Source: Leptotrichia sp. oral taxon 223 (GTDB taxonomy: Bacteria; Fusobacteriota; Fusobacteriia; Fusobacteriales; Leptotrichiaceae). Taken from it: a DNA stretch of 64,000 nt. The notes beneath the pieces were generated by a model. The model made no database searches and was not told the DNA's origin. It saw only the letters and a list, made by a program, of their open reading frames with translations. The stretch lies in NCBI RefSeq assembly GCF_013394795.1, contig NZ_JABXYU010000001.1:1798001-1862000 (forward strand). The letters run 5' to 3'. Below, piece by piece: positions 53,467-61,365 of this stretch. The position numbers and the translations under genes were made by a program. The number at the start of each line of letters is the position of its first letter. Positions within the stretch are counted from its first letter, which is position 1.

Positions 53467-56400
53467 ATGACTAAAAATGAGGTGATAGAAAACCTTGTTA
53501 GCGAAGTAGAGGAAGAGTCCCACCGCAACAGGATTAAAAAATTTTTGAATGGAGAAACAGATAATTTTTTATATATTACTAAAAAAAACTTGAGATTTGT
53601 TAATAATTTTAAAATGGAAGATTTTACAAAAAATAAAAATTTTTTTAAAACTGAAGCAGGGGAAGTTTTGTTAAAGTATTTTAAGTATATGTACAATAAT
53701 TTTCCTGATGAACTGAGCTATCAGTTTTCAAATTTTCCATTAAAATATAAAATATTTAAAATGTTAAATTTTTCAGAGGAGTTTGTAAAAAAGGATTTTG
53801 AAAATAATTTAGAAATGAAGGATAAAGAAGTTTTTGCTGAAAGCTGTGAATATTTTTTGAATTATTTTGAAAATCTGGCGGATGAATACGTACAAAATTA
53901 TAAGGAATATTGTGATAATTTTTTATTAAAAATCGGCATTTTAATAATTATTAGAAATATTGATAAAAAAAAGAGTGAAGAAATAGAGAAATTAGAAAGT
54001 ATATTTATAAATTATATTAAAAATAAGATTAATAAATATAATATAAATGAAATATTTAAAAAACATCTAGATAAGGGGAATTTTAGGAGATATTTTGAAA
54101 GTGTGGAAGAGCTGTGCTTGGAAAAATCTAGAAAATATATTGAAAAAGTCTTTTTTTGGGTGCTGAAAAAAAATATGTATATATCCAGAGTTATTTCTGA
54201 AGGAATTGAACTTTTTATTATGTTTTCTGAAATAGAATTTTCATCAACAAATAATAATTATTATTATAGAAATAAAATATTTGACAATTTAAAAAAAATT
54301 TTTAAAAAATATTCATTTTCACATGGACAGAAGCTTTATCTGCTTGTTAATTATGGGACAAATGTTATTTTTTACAACTTTGATTATTCTAAAAAAATGT
54401 ATGGCTTATTTTTAGATACAATAAAAGAAAATGTTGCGAATACTAGGGTATTTTTGAAGGATAATTTAAAAGAGAAAAAAATAGCATATTTATTTTTACT
54501 TCATTTTTTAATAAAATATGATTTGATTACTGAAAAGGAAAAATCTAAATTTCTTACAAAAGCTGAAAATATGCTAATCAGTAATTTAAAAAAATTATTT
54601 AAGGCTAAAATATGGAGATGGAAGCCAAAGGAATTTAAAAATCTTGAATTTTTGAAGGAAAGCAATATTAATTGGGAAAATATTCAGGTACAATGTTTTA
54701 GAAGCAAGTCAGAAAAGGTATTGACATATAAAGATAAAATAGTTTTTTCATTGCTAAAGTATTCTGAGACATATAAGAAGATTTTTCAGTTTTTTGTAAA
54801 CGGGATAAAGGAAATAGACTTATTTGAAGATATTATTGAATGGTACAACGTAATTTACGATATAAGTGATTTAAAATTAATATTGGATGAAATGTGGGAT
54901 TATAATTTATCAATTAATTTTATAAATGAAAAATATTTTGAATATATTGAAAAAACAGGTTTTGATGATGAAAATAATAAAATCTGGATGGAATTTCTGC
55001 ATAAGCACGAGAAGGAGCTGTACAAGATCTTTGAAAATGATATTAACTCGGCTGAAAGTATTAAAAAATACGTGGAAATTTTATATTTAAAAAATAACAG
55101 CTTTGATTATTTTCAGTTGCCGAAATTATTGTTAAAGGCAGATAAGCAGACAGGGCAGCAAATTGAAAAAATTTTAAGAGAAAAAGCTGAAATAAGGGAA
55201 GAAGTTGAAAAATTGCTGGAAAAGAAATTCACATTAGCGTCACAGGTTGCCAAAAATTTAATTAAATACTGGGATAATGCAGAAGCGCAACGGGAATTAA
55301 AAAACTTGACAGATCCTGAGGAAATTTTTGAATATTCTGAAAATATTTGTCTGGAAAAGCATGAGGAAAATGCCATATTTAGCAATTTAATTGATTATGG
55401 GATGGTAAGAATAAGAAAAAGTGAGGAAAAAGTTCCTGAAAAGCTGATGAAATTTTATATTTCAGAATATATTTTGGCAAAAGATATAAAAACTATTGAG
55501 GTTTGTAATAAAATTGAGCAGATAGTTGACAAAAGTGATTTGAAAAAGTTTCTTTCAAAGATTTTTGAAAAATGGAAGGAAGAGAGATTTAATCCGAAAT
55601 ACAAGAATATTTTTATTCCTTTAATAATGACGGTTAATATGAAACAGGTTCATAATATGGTAAATATTGTTGACATGATTGTGAGCGAATACAATAAAGT
55701 GCCAGTTGCGGCTTACGGAATACGAGTTCTTGCATTAAGAAGCGAAACGAAGGAAATTGGGATACTGCTAAAAGTTTTTTTTAATAACTATAAGGATAAG
55801 CGTATAAAAACGGCTGCTGAGCAGTCACTTGACGTGATTGCCAGAAATGCTGGAATTACACGTGATGAATTGGATGATATTTTAGTTCCTGATTTTGGAT
55901 TCGGGCAGGATAGAATAAGACTTTTTGATTATGGTGAAAGAAAAATTAAGGCAAAACTTGATGTTATGAGCATACCTGCTAAAATTATTGCTTATGATGA
56001 AAATGAAAAAATCTTAAAGGGGCTTCCTAAGGCAAGTAAAAAATTTAACGATGTGGAAAGTATAGTTGAAGAATATAGAAGAGAAATAAAGCATATAAGA
56101 AAACTGTTGAAGGAAATTACAGTTTCGCAGGCAAACAGTCTTTTAAATGCGTTATTTCTGGAGCGGAAATGGCAAGTAAAAAAATGGATTGAAACTTTTA
56201 TCCATAATCCAGTTATGCAGACATTTGCCATCCAGCTTATATGGAAGGAAACTGATGAAAATGGCAAATTAATAAAGACGTTCAGATACACAGAAGACGG
56301 AACTTTTAAAACGGCTCAAAATCAGGAATGTGTCTTAAATGAAGACAGCTTTGTAAATTTGCTGTACTTTCCTGAACTTTCAGAAGAGGAACAGCAACTT

Positions 56401-56841
56401 TGGGAAAGAAATCTGGAAAATAATAAGATAAAGCAGCCAATAAAACAGACTAATATTCCTGTTTACAAAATCACAGAAAAAAATCAGGAAAAAATAGAAA
56501 TTCTGGATTATAATAAAAAGGGATTTTTAGTTAATAAAATGAGAAAAAAAACTGAAAAATTAGGCTTTAAGCTTAGTTATGGAAATAATGGATTGGAATA
56601 TGGAAGTTATTACTATGATAAGAAAACAAATATAAATATAATGATTTTAACAAATTCATTTTTTCCTGGCGAATACACAAAGACATTACAAATAGAAAAA
56701 ATAATATTTTTAAAAAACAGCACGTCAATTCAATCTGAAAAATCTTCTGAAAACCGTTATGCAAAATTCTTGAAACTAAAGGAGGTTCCAGAACGTCTAT
56801 TAAGTTTGGCTTGTTTTATGGCGGAAATTCTCATTAATTAG
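53467..56841 (+). CDS. DUF4132-type large cytoplasmic protein
   Basis: 1124 residues, no signal peptide or membrane span. The N-terminal two thirds are Lys/Glu/Asn/Phe-rich helices of the HEAT-like kind; a short block VPVAAYGIRVLALRSETKEI looks like a helical repeat. The C-terminal third (ILKGLPKASKKFNDVESIVE, WIETFIHNPVMQTFAIQLIW, TFRYTEDGTFKTAQNQE) matches the DUF4132 domain found in MolR/YehI-like proteins. Function not established. AGTGGAGG lies before the ATG. It is followed 82 bases later by a small anchored protein. Confidence 0.75.
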   Translation: MTKNEVIENLVSEVEEESHRNRIKKFLNGETDNFLYITKKNLRFVNNFKMEDFTKNKNFFKTEAGEVLLKYFKYMYNNFPDELSYQFSNFPLKYKIFKMLNFSEEFVKKDFENNLEMKDKEVFAESCEYFLNYFENLADEYVQNYKEYCDNFLLKIGILIIIRNIDKKKSEEIEKLESIFINYIKNKINKYNINEIFKKHLDKGNFRRYFESVEELCLEKSRKYIEKVFFWVLKKNMYISRVISEGIELFIMFSEIEFSSTNNNYYYRNKIFDNLKKIFKKYSFSHGQKLYLLVNYGTNVIFYNFDYSKKMYGLFLDTIKENVANTRVFLKDNLKEKKIAYLFLLHFLIKYDLITEKEKSKFLTKAENMLISNLKKLFKAKIWRWKPKEFKNLEFLKESNINWENIQVQCFRSKSEKVLTYKDKIVFSLLKYSETYKKIFQFFVNGIKEIDLFEDIIEWYNVIYDISDLKLILDEMWDYNLSINFINEKYFEYIEKTGFDDENNKIWMEFLHKHEKELYKIFENDINSAESIKKYVEILYLKNNSFDYFQLPKLLLKADKQTGQQIEKILREKAEIREEVEKLLEKKFTLASQVAKNLIKYWDNAEAQRELKNLTDPEEIFEYSENICLEKHEENAIFSNLIDYGMVRIRKSEEKVPEKLMKFYISEYILAKDIKTIEVCNKIEQIVDKSDLKKFLSKIFEKWKEERFNPKYKNIFIPLIMTVNMKQVHNMVNIVDMIVSEYNKVPVAAYGIRVLALRSETKEIGILLKVFFNNYKDKRIKTAAEQSLDVIARNAGITRDELDDILVPDFGFGQDRIRLFDYGERKIKAKLDVMSIPAKIIAYDENEKILKGLPKASKKFNDVESIVEEYRREIKHIRKLLKEITVSQANSLLNALFLERKWQVKKWIETFIHNPVMQTFAIQLIWKETDENGKLIKTFRYTEDGTFKTAQNQECVLNEDSFVNLLYFPELSEEEQQLWERNLENNKIKQPIKQTNIPVYKITEKNQEKIEILDYNKKGFLVNKMRKKTEKLGFKLSYGNNGLEYGSYYYDKKTNINIMILTNSFFPGEYTKTLQIEKIIFLKNSTSIQSEKSSENRYAKFLKLKEVPERLLSLACFMAEILIN

Positions 56842-56923
56842 AATAATAGCTTCGTTTGCATCTGATGGGAACGGGAGCACATAGTGAATTATTTTAAATA
56901 AAATAAAAAAAGGAGATAAAATA

Positions 56924-57454
56924 ATGAGCAATAAAAAAAAGGTGCTATTATTTTTGGGAGCAGTTATGTTAATTGCTTTTGGAAATTATACGCAGTTTAT
57001 GAAGAATAACAAGGGAAAAACGGCAGTTGAAGGGAAAAATAGTGAAAAAGCAACTTCATCTTCTGGAAATAATGCAAATCAGAATGTTCAAAATAATGAA
57101 GTCATGGCAGAAGTAAAGTCTGTTCCACAATCCCAGTTACAGCCAGTTCCATCTGAAAAAGCACAAAATAAGTCAAATACTGATACAAATCAGAATATGG
57201 CAACTGAAGGCAAGAATAGCGAACGTGCAACGTTGTCAACTGGAAATGATGCAAAGAAAAAAGAAAATCCAAAAAATCAGAAACAGGCTGCAAAACCTGA
57301 ACAGAAGCAAAAAGATGCTGGAAAATTAAAAATTGAAACAAATAAAAATGTTGAAAATCAATATAAACTTAATAATCCAAAATCAGAAAAGAAAAAAAGT
57401 GCAACAGAGGATAAATCAAGCGAAAGCACATCTTCTTCCAGTGAAACAAATTAA
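56924..57454 (+). CDS. Membrane-anchored low-complexity protein
   Basis: 176 residues: one N-terminal hydrophobic segment (KKVLLFLGAVMLIAFGNY), then a disordered Asn/Lys/Ser/Gln-rich region. EGKNSEKATSSSGNNANQN and EGKNSERATLSTGNDAKKK are an internal repeat, and EDKSSESTSSSSETN at the end is a third, shorter relative. Probably exported and anchored at the N-terminus. AAAGGAG precedes the ATG. The next gene (ApbE-like) begins 27 bases after its stop. Confidence 0.7.
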   Translation: MSNKKKVLLFLGAVMLIAFGNYTQFMKNNKGKTAVEGKNSEKATSSSGNNANQNVQNNEVMAEVKSVPQSQLQPVPSEKAQNKSNTDTNQNMATEGKNSERATLSTGNDAKKKENPKNQKQAAKPEQKQKDAGKLKIETNKNVENQYKLNNPKSEKKKSATEDKSSESTSSSSETN

Positions 57455-57481
57455 CAGTTGAATAAGTGCAGGTGGGGAAAT

Positions 57482-58459
57482 ATGATGTATAAGGTTCAAG
57501 TGCGCTTTTTGTTTCATTCGGATATAAAAATAAAAATACCTGAAATCTATGATGATTCTGTTTTTGACAGGCTGTTTGGAATTTTGGAAGATGTGAATGA
57601 AAAGTATAATTCTTATGCCGAAAATTCATACATTGATAAAATAAATAAAAATAGTGGGCATTTTGTAAGAGTGGATGATGAAACTATAAATATTTTGAGT
57701 AAAATTATTCATTTGTCAAATGTTATCGGTGGAGAGTACGACATTACAATAATGCCTCTCATAAGGCTTTGGGGATTTTATAAACAAAATCCCATTTTGC
57801 CGCCTTTAGAAGAAATAAAAAAAGCTAGAAAACTTGTGGATTATAAAAAAATAATTATTGATAAAAAGAAAAAACGGGTAAAAATTGAAAAAAGCCAGGA
57901 AATTATAACAGGTTCATTTATAAAGGCATACGCAATAGAAAAAATAGCTCAGGAAATGAGAAATATTGGGATAAAGGACGCAATTGTCAATGCTGGAGGG
58001 AGTAGCATCATTGCCATTGATGAATGGGGAATTATCGTCGAAAATCCTGAAGAGGAAAGGGAAATAATACGAAATGAAAAAGGCATGCCAGTTAAAATAG
58101 CGCAGAATAAATATACTGGCGATGATAAATACAATAAATACAATGATTTATTTGAAATAAAAATAAAAAATAAAAGTTATTCAACTTCCAATCAGAAAAA
58201 CACATATCTTTTGATAAATAACAAAAAATATGGACATATCATAAGCCCCAAAACAGGCTTTCCATCTCAAAATAAGCAAGTTGGAGTAATTACAGAAAAT
58301 GCCTTTTTTGGTGATATTATTTCGACAGGGCTATATAACCAGACTCCCCATAAATTTTATGAAATTATGGAAAAATTATCTGAGGAAATGGAAATTTCTG
58401 GTTTTTTAATTGATAAAGAAGGTAGATTTTTTTATTTTAATATGGAGAAATATTTTTAA
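57482..58459 (+). CDS. apbE: FAD:protein FMN transferase (ApbE-like, divergent)
   Basis: 325 residues from ATG 57482 (or 57485), after AGGTGGGG; the earlier TTG lacks a ribosome site. ApbE attaches FMN to Thr in target flavoproteins. Visible: GGEYDITIMPLIRLWGFYKQ, GSFIKAYAIEKIA with the conserved Lys, NAGGSSIIAI, HIISPKTGFPS and FGDIISTGLYN, where the conserved metal-site Asp remains. Several positions are less typical than usual (HIISP for HIIDP). No signal peptide or lipobox, so it should act in the cytoplasm, unlike many ApbE proteins. Confidence 0.85.
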   Translation: MMYKVQVRFLFHSDIKIKIPEIYDDSVFDRLFGILEDVNEKYNSYAENSYIDKINKNSGHFVRVDDETINILSKIIHLSNVIGGEYDITIMPLIRLWGFYKQNPILPPLEEIKKARKLVDYKKIIIDKKKKRVKIEKSQEIITGSFIKAYAIEKIAQEMRNIGIKDAIVNAGGSSIIAIDEWGIIVENPEEEREIIRNEKGMPVKIAQNKYTGDDKYNKYNDLFEIKIKNKSYSTSNQKNTYLLINNKKYGHIISPKTGFPSQNKQVGVITENAFFGDIISTGLYNQTPHKFYEIMEKLSEEMEISGFLIDKEGRFFYFNMEKYF

Positions 58460-58502
58460 AAATTTAAAAAATAACTTTAATATGAAAAGAGAGTGAAGTT
58501 AA

Positions 58503-59363
58503 ATGAATAAAACTTTAAGATTATTAATTCCGCAATGGCAAGGTGGAAATCGGGAACAATATTTTTTTGGTGCAAAACTTCTTAATTGGCTGGCACCTGA
58601 GTCGGAAGATGAAACTGTGGAAGTTCCAGTGGATAAAGAACCTGCAAACAATGAAATGAAAGATGGGATTGTAGCAAAGGATACTTTGTTAAAGCAATAT
58701 AAAAAAACATTTGAGATTTTGAATGAAAAGAATCCTGATAAAATTGTGGTTTTTGGTGGAGATTGCAGTGTGGAATTGGCTCCGTTTGGATATTTACTGG
58801 AAAAGTATAAAAATGAAAAAACTGCGATTTTGTGGATTGATGCACATCCTGACGTTACTACGACAGCAGATAATTGGAAGAATTTTCATGCAATGGTTTT
58901 AGCAAGTCTACTTGGAGGAGCTGATAAGGATATTGACAATTTGGTAACTACGAAAGTAAAACCTGAAAATGTGATATTTGCTGGAATTGATGATTCTCGG
59001 GAGTTTGACAGAGTTGTTTACAAGAAGTATAATTTTAAAAATTTTACGACAGAAGAATTTCAAAAAAATGGAGATAAAATTGTGAAAGAGTTGAAAAATC
59101 GTGAGATAAAAAATGTGATAGTCCATTTTGACTTGGATGTTTTGGATTTGTATGAATTTAATTCACAGTATTTTGCAGAACCTGAAATATTTGATAAATA
59201 TAAGCACGAATTTCCTGTCGGGGCTAAAATATCCACTGTTTCAAAATTGATAAATGATGTTAATGATAATTTTAATTTAATTGGGCTTGGAATTACCGAA
59301 CATTTGCCTTGGGCTGCAATTAAACTAGCAAAATTATTACGGGAATTACCATTAATAAAATAG
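58503..59363 (+). CDS. Arginase/agmatinase-family protein with Cys in place of the first metal His
   Basis: 286 residues of the ureohydrolase fold. DAHPD (Asp113, His115, Asp117) and DLDVLD (Asp210, Asp212) supply metal ligands, but the usual GGDHS is GGDCS (Cys88). A group of arginase-like proteins with GGDCS exists in low-GC bacteria, so this is probably a subfamily feature rather than decay. Substrate unknown; arginine or a related guanidino compound is likely. It is 43 bases after apbE and 46 before a ClC exchanger. Confidence 0.85.
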   Translation: MNKTLRLLIPQWQGGNREQYFFGAKLLNWLAPESEDETVEVPVDKEPANNEMKDGIVAKDTLLKQYKKTFEILNEKNPDKIVVFGGDCSVELAPFGYLLEKYKNEKTAILWIDAHPDVTTTADNWKNFHAMVLASLLGGADKDIDNLVTTKVKPENVIFAGIDDSREFDRVVYKKYNFKNFTTEEFQKNGDKIVKELKNREIKNVIVHFDLDVLDLYEFNSQYFAEPEIFDKYKHEFPVGAKISTVSKLINDVNDNFNLIGLGITEHLPWAAIKLAKLLRELPLIK

Positions 59364-59409
59364 TGGCTTTATAGAACAAAGAAAATTTTTTAGAGAGGAG
59401 AAAAATAAA

Positions 59410-61092
59410 TTGGCAAAAGATGTTTTACATGAATTAAGAGATATAAATTCATTAAAGTCAAGTCGAAATAATGTGGTATTGATATTTTTATGTTTTCTTG
59501 TGGGAATTTTTTCAGGAATAATTGTTGGAACTTATACACTTTTATTAAAAAAAATGTCAATATTTCGGGAATTTTTTACAACAAATCTTGAATTTCCAAA
59601 AATAGTTATCGGGATCACTATTTTTATCCTGATGGGAATGGCAGTGCAGTTTATGCTGTCAAAATATCCGTTAATCAGCGGGAGTGGAATTCCTCAGGTT
59701 AGCGGGCTGCTTACTAAAAAAGTGAAATTCAAATGGTTTGGGGAGCTGCTTACAAAATTTGTGGGAGGAATTTTGGCAATTGGGGCTGGAATGTCTATGG
59801 GGCGTGAAGGGCCTTCGGTGCATCTGGGAGCCTTGATTGGTTCTGGAGTGAAGGAAGTTGCAAAGCGTTCAGAAGTGGAAGAAAAATATTTAGTGACATG
59901 TGGGGCAAGTGCCGGGATTTCATCAACATTTAACGCACCGCTTGCAGGAGTAATTTTTTCCCTTGAAGAGCTTCACAAATTTTTCTCGCCATTATTATTA
60001 ATCTGTACTCTTGTGGCAAGTGGAACTTCAAATTTTGTTTCCAGAATGATTTTAGGCTCACAAACTTCCTTTCAATACAATTTTATACTTCCAAAAGACA
60101 TACCATATTATATATTTGCACTTATAACAGTTATTTTCTGTATTATAATCACAATTACTGGAAAGGCGTTCAGCTATTTTTTGCTGCTTATTCAAAGACG
60201 TTACAGAAAAATAAAACTGAATAAATATGTGAAAATGGCGCTATTTATGATAATGGCTTATATTATAGCGGTATTTTTTAGCGATATAACAGGTGGAGGG
60301 CATGAGCTTATTGAGGAGATGTTTGGTAAAAATGTGCTTCTTAGAACACTTCTTATAATTTTAGTTCTAAAATTCTTTTATACAATGCTTTGCTATGCAA
60401 CAGGAGCACCAGGGGGAATTTTCTTGCCGATGCTTGTAATAGGGGCTTTGACAGGAAAAGTATATGGGGTAGTGTTAAGTCAATACTTTGCAATTCCAAA
60501 TGAAATAATCGTGCATTTTATGCTATTGGGAATGGCGGCTTATTTTACAGCTGTTGTAAGAGCGCCAATCACAGGAATTACATTGATTCTGGAAATGACT
60601 GGAAACTTTTCATATTTGTATATGTTAATAATTGTCTGTACAATAACTTATATTTTTACAGAATTACTGAAAATGGAGCCAATTTACGAACGGCTTTATT
60701 TCAATATGTTTCACAAACAGATTTTGGCAGAAGATAAAGAAAACAGTGAAAATGAAAAACGTGCCAGAAGACTGGAAATACTTGAAAAATGGTGGAAAAA
60801 CAAAAAAATTGATATTGGCGTGAAATCAAACAGAAAAAATTTGGAAGACAAGATAGTTACTCTTTTAATTCCAGTGGGCGCAAATTCAGAATTTGACAAT
60901 AAGACAGTGAAAGAATTGCATTTACCAGAGAAACTGCTGATTGTGAGTGTGCGTAAAGCTGGAAAGGACAGCATTGCACGTGGAGATACATTGATTCAGA
61001 GCGGAAGCCAGCTTGTAATTATTACTGATTATACGACGGCGCAGAAATACGCTGGAGAATTGAAGGAGAAGGGGATGAAGATAGTGGAATAA
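59410..61092 (+). CDS. ClC-family chloride/proton exchanger with TrkA-C domain
   Basis: 560 residues. Start is TTG 59410, set by AGAGGAG. Selectivity motifs: GSGIPQ (91-96), GREGPSVH with gating Glu133, and GAPGGIFLPMLVIG. Glu133 matches the external gate of transporters of this family. After the membrane part comes a charged linker and a C-terminal TrkA-C-like regulatory domain (KTVKELHLPEKLLIVSV, SQLVIITDY). Inner membrane; probably used in acid or chloride homeostasis. The neighbouring arginase-like gene would fit an acid-stress theme, but that is inference. Confidence 0.94.
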   Translation: MAKDVLHELRDINSLKSSRNNVVLIFLCFLVGIFSGIIVGTYTLLLKKMSIFREFFTTNLEFPKIVIGITIFILMGMAVQFMLSKYPLISGSGIPQVSGLLTKKVKFKWFGELLTKFVGGILAIGAGMSMGREGPSVHLGALIGSGVKEVAKRSEVEEKYLVTCGASAGISSTFNAPLAGVIFSLEELHKFFSPLLLICTLVASGTSNFVSRMILGSQTSFQYNFILPKDIPYYIFALITVIFCIIITITGKAFSYFLLLIQRRYRKIKLNKYVKMALFMIMAYIIAVFFSDITGGGHELIEEMFGKNVLLRTLLIILVLKFFYTMLCYATGAPGGIFLPMLVIGALTGKVYGVVLSQYFAIPNEIIVHFMLLGMAAYFTAVVRAPITGITLILEMTGNFSYLYMLIIVCTITYIFTELLKMEPIYERLYFNMFHKQILAEDKENSENEKRARRLEILEKWWKNKKIDIGVKSNRKNLEDKIVTLLIPVGANSEFDNKTVKELHLPEKLLIVSVRKAGKDSIARGDTLIQSGSQLVIITDYTTAQKYAGELKEKGMKIVE

Positions 61093-61127
61093 TGTGGGAA
61101 GAGGTTACTTAGGAGCAGATGAAATTA

Positions 61128-61151
61128 GGCTAGATTTTTCTAGTCTTTTTT
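61128..61151 (+). terminator. ClC gene terminator
   Basis: GGCTAGA / TCTAGTC (one G-T pair) with a TTTT loop, then T6. Confidence 0.75.
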
Positions 61152-61212
61152 GTTTATTTTTGTATTTTTTATTTGGATTTTTAAAAATAGACTAAAAAAA
61201 TTGTAATAAAAG

Positions 61213-61240
61213 TTGCTTTACTTATTTTTTATGGTATAAT
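61213..61240 (+). promoter_or_regulatory. Probable promoter of second autotransporter
   Basis: TTGCTT and TATAAT separated by 16 bases; leader of about 120 nt. Confidence 0.55.
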
Positions 61241-61365
61241 ATACATTGAAATATAAAATTTATTAAAGTCCATTTAAAATGAAACTTAAAAATCAAGACA
61301 ATTCTAACTATTCAATTTAAAAAAGGCTCAGTTAAATATAAAAAATATTTTTGTAAGGAGAAAAA

